From contig CAWFNX010000005.1 of NCBI GenBank assembly GCA_963817335.1, positions 248,001 through 312,000 of the forward strand: a stretch of DNA of 64,000 bases. The letters run 5' to 3'. The DNA is from AV40 sp963817335 (GTDB taxonomy: Bacteria > Verrucomicrobiota > Verrucomicrobiia > Chthoniobacterales > UBA10450). Positions 42,641-51,846 of the stretch are shown in pieces. The position numbers were made by a program, and so were the translations under genes. Below the pieces are notes generated by a model. It had not been told where the DNA came from and did not search any database. It saw nothing but the letters and a program-made list of their open reading frames with translations. Numbering within the stretch: position 1 is the first letter of the stretch; every line of letters begins with the position of its first letter.

Positions 42641-44326
42641 TTAGTAGACGACGAAATTGCCGTTCGCGTCCTTGTGGGTCGGGTCGGAGTTGTCCTCGAA
42701 CCAGCTGGCGAAAGCGTAGTTGCCGACAGTTGGACTGCTGCCGCCTCTATTCAAGCTTTCATCGTAATGAAAACTTCCGCTACCGCTTATGGTAAGATCA
42801 CTTCCGACAAAAGCCCCGGTGAAATCGCCGCTGCCGGAGATGGTGTTCCCTGAGAAGCTCGGCGCGTCTACAGTGCCCGTGAACGTCGCAGAGCCCGAGT
42901 CAGTAAATTTGTGATTGCCCACGCCGATAAAGGAGTCAGTCGCCGCCGTGCCGTTTAGATTGTTATAGGAGTCGCCACTCACAGTGATGTCGTTATCAAC
43001 AATCCAGGTCACTTGTGTTCCGCTGGCTTGGTTAATCACTCCACTACCCGACGCGGTAAATTTCCCTTTTACCCAGACAGTGATGTAGCTGTTTGAAGAA
43101 TCTGTGACCGGTGGGCTCCCAGTCGTACTGGCGTTGATCGTAAATGTAGTTCCACCAGGAACTGTGAAATCGCCGCTGACGATAACCAGTGCCGGGTTTG
43201 CCGCGGTACCACTGGCAGTCACCGAGGTCAAGGTGGTCCCGCCGTACTTGGGAAGACCTCCGCCTCCCGTTATAGTCGCATAATTTCCAGCGGAAGGTGG
43301 AAAGGTTCCACTGCCACTACCGCCGTTGGGTTGCCACGAGTAACTCGCGGTTGTGCCACTCCATGGATTTTGATAGATCCAATTATAGGTGCTCCCTGAC
43401 GCAGTCGGGTCCGATGTCGCAGGGATAGTGATATTGTCCGGTGTCGAGATCTGACCCGTCACATCAGCCGGTGGTCCACTCGCGTTGATGTTCTTAGGCG
43501 CAGTTCCACTGTAAACCACTCCGCCGTAAACGTACGTTTGGCCGGTGTTGGCAAACTTAGCCGAGTTACCAGTAGCACCCTCTTCTACCAACAGGGGATA
43601 GCTAAGATCCCGGTAAGCGAGAGACCACTGGCCACTGGGCGAATTGAATGAATCTGCCGAGCCTCCTCCAGTCATTGCCAGCCAATTCGCCAGGGTAATG
43701 CCCTTCGCGCTCCCACCCTGAGGAATCGGCTGCATTACAACTTCAATCGTTCTTGATGGGCCAAGGTTGCTGCCACCTTTTCGATTGAAATTCATGGTGA
43801 TCGTATTTCGTAGATCGCTGTCCAATCTGTTGTTGGAAACACGATTAAACACGGAATTAGACTGAAACGTTGTCTGACCTGTGGACCGGATGCGGTACCA
43901 AGAACCAGTGGAATCCGACAAGCCGCCTGCGGTATCGATTGTGACCCATGCGGAAACGCTGACCGCTCCTTCTCCCTGCATGTTTAGGTTAAATGCCGAA
44001 GAAGGTAAGTAGTTATACTGGATTGACGTTGGCTTCGCCGTGGCAGTGCTGCCGGTGCCGGTAACAGGCTCAGTAGTTGGCAACGTAGCGGTATTTGCAG
44101 TCTTCCAGTTGGTCCACACGCCAGTGTTAAGCGCACGAACAGCCTGATCCACGCCGCTCTCGGCCGCACTTAACGATTGCTGCCAAGCCGCGGTCTGGAT
44201 TCCGGTGTTTGTATTTTGAGACGCAATGTAAAGGCTGGTGGCGCAGATCAACGTTAAAACGGTTATCGATAGCAATGCCACCATTAAGACACTGCCCTGA
44301 CTTGTGCGACTCGATGTCGTTTTCAT
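42641..44326 (-). CDS. PilX-like minor pilin with adhesin-type domain (cassette B)
   Basis: A 561-residue paralogue of the 39417 protein. The N-terminal helix is QGSVLMVALLSITVLTLICA. It carries the same RVSNNRLDSDLRNTITMNFN block and C-terminal DUF7305-type strands (FTGTVDAPSFSGNTISGSGD, SDLTISGSGSFHYDESL), and ends NYAFASWFEDNSDPTHKDAN. The middle differs in length and sequence, so the two tips may bind different ligands. It is the last gene of cassette B. Confidence 0.8.
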   Translation of the reverse strand: MKTTSSRTSQGSVLMVALLSITVLTLICATSLYIASQNTNTGIQTAAWQQSLSAAESGVDQAVRALNTGVWTNWKTANTATLPTTEPVTGTGSTATAKPTSIQYNYLPSSAFNLNMQGEGAVSVSAWVTIDTAGGLSDSTGSWYRIRSTGQTTFQSNSVFNRVSNNRLDSDLRNTITMNFNRKGGSNLGPSRTIEVVMQPIPQGGSAKGITLANWLAMTGGGSADSFNSPSGQWSLAYRDLSYPLLVEEGATGNSAKFANTGQTYVYGGVVYSGTAPKNINASGPPADVTGQISTPDNITIPATSDPTASGSTYNWIYQNPWSGTTASYSWQPNGGSGSGTFPPSAGNYATITGGGGLPKYGGTTLTSVTASGTAANPALVIVSGDFTVPGGTTFTINASTTGSPPVTDSSNSYITVWVKGKFTASGSGVINQASGTQVTWIVDNDITVSGDSYNNLNGTAATDSFIGVGNHKFTDSGSATFTGTVDAPSFSGNTISGSGDFTGAFVGSDLTISGSGSFHYDESLNRGGSSPTVGNYAFASWFEDNSDPTHKDANGNFVVY

Positions 44327-44338
44327 ACTTTTGGTTAA

Positions 44339-45097
44339 TCAATTACTACGCGCCGACGCGTTTCGTAGGAACGTGTTGCAATAAACGGTCGTCGCTTTCA
44401 CGTTCTGCATCAGTGAAAAGGTTCCTCCTGATTTGAAGTACACGTTCCCTACGGTGCTTTGATCAGTTGCGGTGGTATCTATTACGTACCAATCACCGTC
44501 TGCCCCAGCTCCGTTACCCGGTGCGCTCGATCCAGTCCACCAAGTCCCAGACCCAGTGTTCTTAAGGAACGTCGGAAAGAACATGATACTGCAACTGATC
44601 GACGACCACGGATTTGTCTGACTGATTGGGGTAACGGTGAAAGTAGAGACATTCCTCGCGATCGGAGTTGTGTTATCGCTCACGGTCGACCCGCCGGCGT
44701 CGAGAACTTTCACTTCGCGGGTGAAATTCTTCCCGCTTTGGGCGTATGTGATCTGGACCGAGCCCGAACCATAAACGATATTGCCGCTGCTTATTGTGGG
44801 CATGTACGGTTGATAGGCGGGAGTGCTCGAGGAATTGAAGTAAGCCGGGAGCGTCAAAGTGATACTGCCGCCCGTCACCGTGGCTGTGAGCGCCCGACGG
44901 CAGTCCATTGCAATGTAATCGAGCACTCGCAATTGGTCGGATTCGGCGCCCGAGTATGTCTCCGTTGCCAGAAAACTTCGTTGCAATGAAACTGTGGCAG
45001 CGATGATGCCCGCGAGTATGAATGTGCCGCAGCCCATCGACATCAGCAATTCGATCAACGTAAAAGCGAGTGCTGACCTTATGGCAGACAGTTTCAT
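44339..45097 (-). CDS. PilW-like minor pilin (cassette B)
   Basis: A 252-residue prepilin: the helix ALAFTLIELLMSMGCGTFIL keeps Glu at +5, but the residue before the cleavage point is Ala, not the usual Gly, which could slow processing. The ESDQLRVLDYIAMDCRRALT block and the end KATTVYCNTFLRNASARS match cassette A. Overlap with the pilV-like stop is four bases. Confidence 0.8.
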   Translation of the reverse strand: MKLSAIRSALAFTLIELLMSMGCGTFILAGIIAATVSLQRSFLATETYSGAESDQLRVLDYIAMDCRRALTATVTGGSITLTLPAYFNSSSTPAYQPYMPTISSGNIVYGSGSVQITYAQSGKNFTREVKVLDAGGSTVSDNTTPIARNVSTFTVTPISQTNPWSSISCSIMFFPTFLKNTGSGTWWTGSSAPGNGAGADGDWYVIDTTATDQSTVGNVYFKSGGTFSLMQNVKATTVYCNTFLRNASARSN

Positions 45098-45720
45098 GGT
45101 CCGATGTTCCCCTTGCCAAATATTGCGGAAAGATCTCGCGTTCGAATGCGGCCGTTGGCGCTGGTCCAGGTGATCAATATGTCGACCTTTATCAGATCGA
45201 ATTGGTTGGCGAGTTTATCGTCATGGTTCTGTTCGTGGGGGTTGCCATCTCCGCTCGACGACGTGTCCCGGGTCCACTGATTGTAATTATCGGATGGCGT
45301 TGCGCTCGGACTTGGACTCGGAGAAGTAGCAACCTGATACCCGCTTATCGTTACCGTCTCCTGCAAGTTGTTCAGGGGTGCCTCCGACCAGGTTGCGTAT
45401 TTACCTTGTGACTTGCCGTGATTCGGTGGAAATGCCGGCGTCGGCGACGGACTAGGGCTGGGATTAAAAGTAAGAATATTGTTTTTTACGAAATCCTTAT
45501 CGGCAACTTCTGAGTATGCTCTGGCCCGAAGCCTTTCCATTCGTTCCTGCAACATCATCGATGCGGCGGTGGTTTCTCTTTGCGCTTTGAGCGCGAGAAG
45601 CATCCGCTCATTGGTCGCATAGGCGGCAACCGCGAAAATTACGCAGACTGCAACAGCGACCAGGACTTCGGCCATGGTAAAGCCAGCTGAGCTATCGATT
45701 TTGTTCCAGGAACGCCGCAT
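45094..45720 (-). CDS. PilV-like minor pilin (cassette B)
   Basis: A 208-residue prepilin, cleavage AG|FTMAEVLVAVAVCVIFAVAA. LKAQRETTAASMMLQERMER is shared with cassette A. A Pro/Ser-rich run (NPSPSPSPTPAF) is inserted near residue 90; cassette A has a similar one. It is preceded by copy B of the 19-base motif. Confidence 0.82.
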   Translation of the reverse strand: MRRSWNKIDSSAGFTMAEVLVAVAVCVIFAVAAYATNERMLLALKAQRETTAASMMLQERMERLRARAYSEVADKDFVKNNILTFNPSPSPSPTPAFPPNHGKSQGKYATWSEAPLNNLQETVTISGYQVATSPSPSPSATPSDNYNQWTRDTSSSGDGNPHEQNHDDKLANQFDLIKVDILITWTSANGRIRTRDLSAIFGKGNIGP

Positions 45721-46451
45721 AACGATCTGATAGATCGCGGCCTATAAAAGCAATAAATATACCGATTTACCCGCATTTCGGCCTTCGGACGGCCCGGATC
45801 CACTCGGTGAAACCGGCTCAGACAGAGTGCGCAGCCAATCACCAAAAGCACTGGCCCCAAAGTGGCCGTTTCTGGGACGTCGATCCCGCCGTAGATCGCT
45901 ACGTTATCGAACTGAACTTCATTCGTGGCGACGCCGTTCCAGGCGAAGAATTTGAACGTCGCGGTGGTTACGTTATCGGCGTAGGTGACAGGGGTGAAAT
46001 TAAAAACGTAGCTGGTCATCGGTGCGTTTTGGGGAGTCCAGGGAAAGCTGGCATAGGCGGTTGTTGAGCCATTCAGAAACAGATCGACCTCGGCCAAGAG
46101 CGGGCTGGCCGCACCGTTCTTCAACGAGTCGAAGGTCAACTGCGAAAGACTAAGCACGAATCCCGGATTGGCGGTAATCGTGAATGCAGTAAAGACGGTT
46201 GGATCGAGCGTGGCAGAGGTCGACCAATTCTTGCTGCCGAAAACTCCATTAGCGCCACTCCCCGTAAGTCCGCCGTTACGTGTGAAGTCGCTCATGGTCG
46301 CGTTTGCGGGTTGGCCGTTGGTTTGATCCGTTGCCAAACCCGATCCCGGAGCACCCGGGAAATCATAGGTATAAATGAGGCTTGCTCGGACGCTAGAACA
46401 GATCAGCATACAAGTAGCTGCAGCGAGCACACTTACCTTGGAGATTCCCAT
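45639..46451 (-). CDS. PEP-CTERM surface protein with an overlong C-terminus
   Basis: A 270-residue frame with signal peptide (VSVLAAATCMLICSSVRA) and a beta-sandwich-type body (SLIYTYDFPGAPGSG, LSLSQLTFDSLKNG, TYADNVTTATFKFFAWNG). The sorting signal DVPETATLGPVLLVIGCALC, then LSRFHR, is present at residues about 191-216 but is followed by some 54 further residues without coding character that overlap the pilV-like gene by 82 bases. A lost stop or an indel near 45790 is the likely cause. It should be an exosortase substrate in its intact form. Confidence 0.7.
   Translation of the reverse strand: MGISKVSVLAAATCMLICSSVRASLIYTYDFPGAPGSGLATDQTNGQPANATMSDFTRNGGLTGSGANGVFGSKNWSTSATLDPTVFTAFTITANPGFVLSLSQLTFDSLKNGAASPLLAEVDLFLNGSTTAYASFPWTPQNAPMTSYVFNFTPVTYADNVTTATFKFFAWNGVATNEVQFDNVAIYGGIDVPETATLGPVLLVIGCALCLSRFHRVDPGRPKAEMRVNRYIYCFYRPRSIRSLCGVPGTKSIAQLALPWPKSWSLLQSA
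45741..45759 (-). promoter_or_regulatory. 19-base upstream motif shared by both pilin cassettes (copy B)
   Basis: Identical to 42449-42467 and at the same distance from the PilV start. It also lies within the 3' end of the frame of the upstream surface protein. Confidence 0.55.
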
Positions 46452-46529
46452 ACGGATGGGCAGCGCAACTCACTGAGCATCTTATGGGCCGCGGATAGTT
46501 TAGGCCCGCTCCGTGCTTAGTTCAGCACC

Positions 46530-47384
46530 ATGGTCCGCTCGTCTGTCGGCCTCTGTTTCTTCTTTGTTGTTTGCAGCCTCACCGCAACAGTCGCGCCCCT
46601 GACCGCCAAGGAAGTGAGTTTGATGCTGCGGTCCGGTTACTCCAGCGACGGTTGTGCTTCAGGAATTGGCGAAACGAAAATTCGCGGACACGTTTGATTA
46701 GTCGCTGGAAAAAGAATTCGTCAAGGCGGGAGCAAACGAGTCATTGATCGATGCTTTGCGTAGCGGGGCTTATCAACTATCACCAGCAGAGATAGCTTCG
46801 GAGAAAGACCGAGTGGCACTTCAAAGTCGTATCGAAGCCAGCGCTTCGCAGCCCGGAACCAACGACGGGCACCGGCTACGATCAAAAAGGCGCCGGCGAA
46901 TCTAGCAGCCCCCGCCCAACAGGGCGGCACGATGTACGATCACCTGAAGGACGATTTGGTTTATTGGCACGAGGGAAGTCTGGTGCCGTTCGATAATGAA
47001 ACCCTCGAGGGGAAAAAGTTTTACCTACTGTTTTTCTCTGCGATCTGGTCCAAAGAAGGGCGGCAGTTTACATCGCAGCTTGCCGATTACTACAATCGGG
47101 TCCATCCCCAACACCCAGAGGTTGAAGTCGTTTTCTTCAGCGCCGATCGCTCCGCATTCGCTATGGAGAATTACGTCAGCCAAACCCAAATGCCCTGGCC
47201 GGTCGTCAGCTATGACAAACTTCAAGGTAAAGCTGGCGCGCTCGCGGGCGCGTTTACCCATCAGATTCCGCGACTGATTCTCGCGGAAGCAAACGGCAGA
47301 GTTTTGTCCGACAGCGGTGAAGCGAGGCCAGATTTCGACAAGGTTCTTGCCGATCTCGACAAAGTTCTAGCCGTCAGTAAGTGA
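46530..47384 (+). pseudogene. decayed thioredoxin-like protein
   Basis: Pieces of one protein lie in two frames. ATG 46530 gives a signal peptide and LTAKEVSLMLRSGYSSD. After a shift near 46650 the next frame reads VVLQELAKRKFADTFD, an in-frame stop TAG 46699-46701, and SLEKEFVKAGANESLIDALR. After another shift near 46850-46865 comes KKAPANLAAPAQQGGTMYDH and a thioredoxin-like domain to 47384. In intact relatives (as I know the family) the active site reads WCGPC; here it is FFSAIWSKEGRQF, so both redox cysteines are gone. The last part, 46932-47384, is still an open frame of 150 residues. Confidence 0.72.
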
Positions 47385-47386
47385 CG

Positions 47387-47475
47387 CGGGCTAAGGCCGC
47401 GCCGTGAAAATCGTAAGTGTAAATGAGGCTCGCCTGCGCGTGCGGATATACCGCGCAAACCCGAACGAACTGATG
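47387..47475 (-). pseudogene. N-terminal remnant of a second PEP-CTERM-type protein
   Basis: On the minus strand a short frame reads FVRVCAVYPHAQASLIYTYD then FHGAALARVTY and stops near 47382. ASLIYTYDF is identical to the start of the mature 45639-46451 protein, and the preceding residues look like the end of a signal peptide. Nothing of the rest remains. Confidence 0.4.
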
Positions 47476-47564
47476 GCAAGAAGTGTTAAGGCAGGACGCA
47501 TTGGTTCATCATAAGCGGGCGATGGGCCACCGCCTCGGCCGTTATCAACTGATTGCGGTCCCCG

Positions 47565-48227
47565 TTATGGGCTCACCACAGGAACCGGTGGCGGCGCCGG
47601 CAGCACGCCAGTGCTCATGTTATCGGCCAAACGCGGTCCTTGGTCGTAGGTCAGGTCAGCCGGATCGTTGCTGAACGCGCTGATCTCAGCCACGGTGAAT
47701 GGGTCTTCGTGCTTATTTCGTTTCCATCGCAAGGCCACGTAGCGAGCGCTGCTGACTGAGAAATCAACCGTTACAGTTCCTCGCTCATCCGGGAGACTGA
47801 CAACCGTGGCGCTCGGAGTGGCGAATCGGAGATAGTCCCCGTTTTTCGGCAACTCGTTGAGCAAGAAAACGTCAACCTTCGCATCCTCGGCTTTGAAGAC
47901 CGTGCTAACCCGGTGCAGCTTCGCGCTCTGAGCCAGCTCCACAATGACAGTCGGCGCCGGGTCTGATTCGGAGAATCGGAAAACGGTCTGGAGATCGTTG
48001 TCGATTAGTTGGCCACTAAGGGCCCTGGGCCCGGAACTGGTGTATACAATCCGCGCACGGGCTCGCGATTTGGCCCAGTCAAATTCCCGAACTTCAGTCC
48101 CGCGCACTGTCACTGGCGTTACCGGCGTGGCATCGTTGGTCTCTGGCGCGCTTAGCGCGCTAGACGCCGCAAACGCGAAACAGCTCGCGGCAACGATTTT
48201 ACCCAAGTAGGCAGCAAGAGACGTCAT
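47565..48227 (-). CDS. secreted discoidin-like protein
   Basis: A 220-residue protein with a signal peptide (ASCFAFAASSALSA). The body has a jelly-roll feel of F5/8-type domains: LSGQLIDNDLQTVFRFSESD, PTVIVELAQSAKLHRVSTVF, VDFSVSSARYVALRWKRNKH and FTVAEISAF. It ends in a Pro-rich tail (VLPAPPPVPVVSP). It lies next to the TPR gene and exosortase and probably belongs to the same surface system. The role is unknown. Confidence 0.65.
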   Translation of the reverse strand: MTSLAAYLGKIVAASCFAFAASSALSAPETNDATPVTPVTVRGTEVREFDWAKSRARARIVYTSSGPRALSGQLIDNDLQTVFRFSESDPAPTVIVELAQSAKLHRVSTVFKAEDAKVDVFLLNELPKNGDYLRFATPSATVVSLPDERGTVTVDFSVSSARYVALRWKRNKHEDPFTVAEISAFSNDPADLTYDQGPRLADNMSTGVLPAPPPVPVVSP

Positions 48228-48290
48228 CCCCGGCCACCTAAAGCTTAGAGTGGGCCAATCGTTGGTCTCGCTGGGATCTCGTCGTTAGGC

Positions 48291-50009
48291 CTAGCGAATT
48301 CGTCGCCAGGAATCCAGGCTGGCAAACGCTTTTTCGACCAGCTTTTTCTCTTCTGGAAGCAGCGGGGCCTGTTGCCCGGCGGTTAGAAACTCACGCGCCT
48401 TTTCGTCGTGCACCGCAGCCAGGCAGAGCCCGTAATAGGCGCTGATCGCCGGTTCGCGCAACTGGTCCGCCGTCAATGAACTCATGACCTTGGCGGCCTC
48501 CTTCGGATAGCCCTTAGTCAAGAGCGAATAGGCGTAGGTCGCCGTATATGCGGGATTGGACGGCGCTTTCTTGTGAAGTTCCGCTGCAACTCTTCGAGCG
48601 TCGTCGGCGTTGGCATCCAGCAGCAGGGAGATCTGCGCGAGATTGTTTTGGACGTCAAGGTCGCCGGGCTCCAGTTCGCCCCAGCGTACGAGCGCGCGAT
48701 AAAGGCCCTGGGTATTGCTGGTTCTTTCGTAATAGCGATACAGTTCCTCGAGAGCTTCCTTTTGTTTTTCCGGATCGTTTGTTAGCGACCACAGCAATTC
48801 CACTTGCTCTTTTTCCCATTTCCAATCCGCGGTCGTGCGCATAAGAGCCATGGTAGTGGACCCTTGCGCTGAAGCCTCCTTCACCGCAGCAGCCCATTCG
48901 TGTTCCGCCGGCCCGAGTTTGTCCTGGGCACGTAACGCTCTGGCGAGATAGGCGTGTCGGATGAACTCGCCTTGTCGCCAATCGGCGTTTTTGGTGATCT
49001 GTTCCAGTTTGTGCCAATCCTTCAGTCGTTCGTACAACTCGGCGATCGCTAGCGGTACGGGCCACTTATTTAGATTATCGGCGGGTAAGTTTTTGATATA
49101 GTCGAGCGCAACCAGATTCAGGTTGTTCCGACTCATCCACTCGAGGAGCGCTCCTAACTCGACCGGTTTTGAAGCGACGTCGGCTTCGAGCTTGGTTAGG
49201 TAAGCTGTGAAATCGGGCGAATCGATTTGATGGATAAAATCCAGGTAGATTAAGCGATCGGCGATGGTTGCCTCGGGATAACCTTGAAGGTCTTGGGCAA
49301 GCTTGACTAATTCTTGTCCGCGTTGGTGTCGAGCGACCCCACTTGTAATCAATTCACGAGTGGCAGCTGCGCGTTGGGTTGGATTTTCGCGTAATTTGTT
49401 TAACGTAGCCTCGCCCGCGAGATATCGATCCTGATTCGTGCTCTGTACCTGCGAGGTCGCGAGTTGAAGTTGGTAAGCCGCTTCTTCCGGCGCCATCTGC
49501 ACGGCCAGTTCCCATTCGTGGATCGCCGTCTCGTGGTCTTTTTTCAGTTCGGCGAGGGTTGCGGCGACGGCATGATAACCAGCTTGATTTTTCCCTTGTT
49601 CGTCCATCGCCGACAATGCCTGCACCGCCACCGCCGGTTCGTTGAACTGCAAGGCACACCTGGCCAGCGCTAACGCGTCTTCGACAGAGTGTGGTTGGGC
49701 TTCGACTACTTTACGGCGCCAATCGAGGGCCGCGCGATTACCGCCTTTTTCTGCCAGTTGAGCGACAATTCGGGCCGCCGGCGCGCTGGTCGGTTTTATT
49801 TGCAACACCGCCCGGGCAGCCAGGCTGGCAGTCGCGTCATCTCCATGTTGCAGCGCGACCAGTGCCCGTCGGGTCAATCGTCTCTCCTGCCACCGCACAT
49901 AGAAATCGTGTCCGCCCCAGCCCAGCGCGATTAGCAGAATAATCGCAATCAGCGCGCCAAAAAGGAGCTTCAGATAGGCGCGTTCTGTTCGTCGATGCGA
50001 AGCTTCCAT
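48291..50009 (-). CDS. membrane-anchored TPR protein
   Basis: A 572-residue protein with one N-terminal membrane helix (LLFGALIAIILLIALGWGGH, residues 15-34) and then many TPR-like helical pairs (ALQHGDDATASLAARAVLQI, ALALARCALQFNEPAVAVQA, AATLAELKKDHETAIHEWEL, ...). Such proteins often neighbour exosortase genes and the extracellular matrix export genes (PrsT-like). It is divergent from the exosortase gene, with 170 bases between the starts. Confidence 0.75.
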   Translation of the reverse strand: MEASHRRTERAYLKLLFGALIAIILLIALGWGGHDFYVRWQERRLTRRALVALQHGDDATASLAARAVLQIKPTSAPAARIVAQLAEKGGNRAALDWRRKVVEAQPHSVEDALALARCALQFNEPAVAVQALSAMDEQGKNQAGYHAVAATLAELKKDHETAIHEWELAVQMAPEEAAYQLQLATSQVQSTNQDRYLAGEATLNKLRENPTQRAAATRELITSGVARHQRGQELVKLAQDLQGYPEATIADRLIYLDFIHQIDSPDFTAYLTKLEADVASKPVELGALLEWMSRNNLNLVALDYIKNLPADNLNKWPVPLAIAELYERLKDWHKLEQITKNADWRQGEFIRHAYLARALRAQDKLGPAEHEWAAAVKEASAQGSTTMALMRTTADWKWEKEQVELLWSLTNDPEKQKEALEELYRYYERTSNTQGLYRALVRWGELEPGDLDVQNNLAQISLLLDANADDARRVAAELHKKAPSNPAYTATYAYSLLTKGYPKEAAKVMSSLTADQLREPAISAYYGLCLAAVHDEKAREFLTAGQQAPLLPEEKKLVEKAFASLDSWRRIR

Positions 50010-50182
50010 TTATTGCCTTGTCCGGCTCCAAGACTGATCAAGCATGTGCAACATTTGAACAACTGCGGTCTCAAGCAGTTGCTGTTCCTGTACTAATATC
50101 ACAGTTCCGCAATAACGATGGGTTGTCCGTGGTGCTGCCGCCCTCGCTCGGGCTCGCAAGTTGCTCGGGGTCGGCTACGGTT

Positions 50183-51760
50183 ATGCCGCGAATGGACGAT
50201 ACGATTGCGCCGCCCGCGCCGGTTGCCGCACAAAGGGTAAAAGCGTCGGCTTGGCTGGTAGTATTTGTAGCTTTCGGCCTTCTTTGGTGGGAGCTCGTCA
50301 ATCAATTGAAAGGCGAGTGGTGGCTGAACCCTCAATATAACTACGGTCTTATTGTCCCAGTTCTTCTGGTCTACCTGCTTTGGAAACGTTGGCAGAATCG
50401 GCCGGCCCCGACAGCGCCTCGCGGCCGCGCGTTGTCGATCCTTATCATAGCCTGCGGCGCTGCGTTTTTCTTGCCGATTCGACTGGTTGCCGAAGCAAAT
50501 CCTGACTGGCGGCTATTGAGCTGGCTCCTCGCTGGTGTCGTTGTCACAATTTCGTTGGCCGTGGTTTACCTGATCGGTGGCGCAAGCTGGCTGCGGCACT
50601 TCTCGTTTCCATTTTTATTCTTTCTCGTGGCCGTGCCGTGGCCGGTTCGGATCGAGCAACTGGTGATTCAAGACCTGATGCGAATGGTGACGGGTATCAA
50701 CGTCATCTTCCTGCAGCTGGCCGGTATTCCGGCGCTCCAGCACGGGAATGTTATCGAAGTTGGGGCCGGATTTATCGGGATCGAAGAAGCGTGCAGCGGC
50801 GTTCGTTCCCTTCAAGCGACCCTGATGATCTCGCTTTTCCTCGGAGAACTGTATTCATTTAGCGCCGCGCGCCGTTTCATGCTGGTGATTATTGGCGCCG
50901 CTCTCGCCTTCGTTTGCAACGTGGTGCGGACCGCCGTTCTGGTCTGGGTCGGAACGCATCAAGGTCTTGCCCGCATCGAATCGTGGCACGATCCCGCCGG
51001 TCTCACGATTTTGATCGCTTGTCTTTTTGGTCTCTGGCTTGTGAGTCTTTGGATGATGCGCCGCGGATCTGGGTCTCCCGGTTCGACTGCAATCGAGACC
51101 GGCCTGGGCCGGATGGAATTTGGTTGGGCGCCATTCGCGGTTCTCGCGGCCTGGTTGATTCTCGCCGAAGGCGCCGTGCAAGTTTGGTATCGGTCGCACC
51201 AAACCATTGCCAGTACCCACTGGGCCGTGCTGTGGCCAGATTCCGAAAACAATTACAAAGCCGTGCCGATCGCGCCGGAAGCCCAATCCTTACTTCAATA
51301 CAATGAGGGCGCCGGCGCCAGTTGGGAAGGCGGGGATGGTCATCAGTGGCTCATGTTTTTCTTTCGCTGGTTCCCTGGCCGCACGGCCGCGCGATTCGTC
51401 AAAGTTCACCGTCCCGATATTTGTTTGCCGGCCAGCGGTCGCACAATGGAGCGAGATAATGGTCTTCGCATGATCCAGGTGAACGGAGTGAGCCTTCCGA
51501 TCCGTTCCTATCGATTCAATGAGGCCGGGGCGCCGTTGCACGTTTTCTATTGTTATTGGGACGCTCGCTCATCCTACGAGAGTGCGGCTTCGGCCGTGTT
51601 GGAGGATTGGTCGTTTCGGGGACGGGTGCGCGCGGCCTTGGAGGGTCGTCGCGAAATAGGCGCCCAAATTCTTGAAATTGTTGTCTGGGGTTACGAGGAC
51701 GACAAGGAAGCGAGTGAGGCGCTCGCCCGCGAGCTCGGCCGCGTGGTTCGAGTCAGCTAA
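50183..51760 (+). CDS. exosortase with C-terminal EpsI domain
   Basis: A 525-residue inner-membrane protein when started at ATG 50183 (a TTG at 50018 opens the frame earlier). At least eight helices; the catalytic Cys is in FIGIEEACSGVRSLQATLMI, the Arg in VCNVVRTAVLVW and the His in ARIESWHDPAGLTILIACL. The C-terminal third is the EpsI/DUF3485 domain (FVKVHRPDICLPASGRTMER), ending with GYEDDKEASEALARELGR. It should process the PEP-CTERM proteins at 37442, 38395 and 45639. Both the exosortase and EpsI motifs are complete. Confidence 0.93.
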   Translation: MPRMDDTIAPPAPVAAQRVKASAWLVVFVAFGLLWWELVNQLKGEWWLNPQYNYGLIVPVLLVYLLWKRWQNRPAPTAPRGRALSILIIACGAAFFLPIRLVAEANPDWRLLSWLLAGVVVTISLAVVYLIGGASWLRHFSFPFLFFLVAVPWPVRIEQLVIQDLMRMVTGINVIFLQLAGIPALQHGNVIEVGAGFIGIEEACSGVRSLQATLMISLFLGELYSFSAARRFMLVIIGAALAFVCNVVRTAVLVWVGTHQGLARIESWHDPAGLTILIACLFGLWLVSLWMMRRGSGSPGSTAIETGLGRMEFGWAPFAVLAAWLILAEGAVQVWYRSHQTIASTHWAVLWPDSENNYKAVPIAPEAQSLLQYNEGAGASWEGGDGHQWLMFFFRWFPGRTAARFVKVHRPDICLPASGRTMERDNGLRMIQVNGVSLPIRSYRFNEAGAPLHVFYCYWDARSSYESAASAVLEDWSFRGRVRAALEGRREIGAQILEIVVWGYEDDKEASEALARELGRVVRVS

Positions 51761-51846
51761 AGGCTGCTCGCGCTCTTATTAAATACTTGTAAAATCGCAG
51801 CAAGAACCGGGTGGGCTCGAGTTGTGCCCGATGAGAGAATGCTGAT

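Noticed and set aside
46721..46930. A 69-residue minus-strand frame over the thioredoxin-like remnant
   Set aside because: It is a shadow of the decayed plus-strand gene with no motif of its own.
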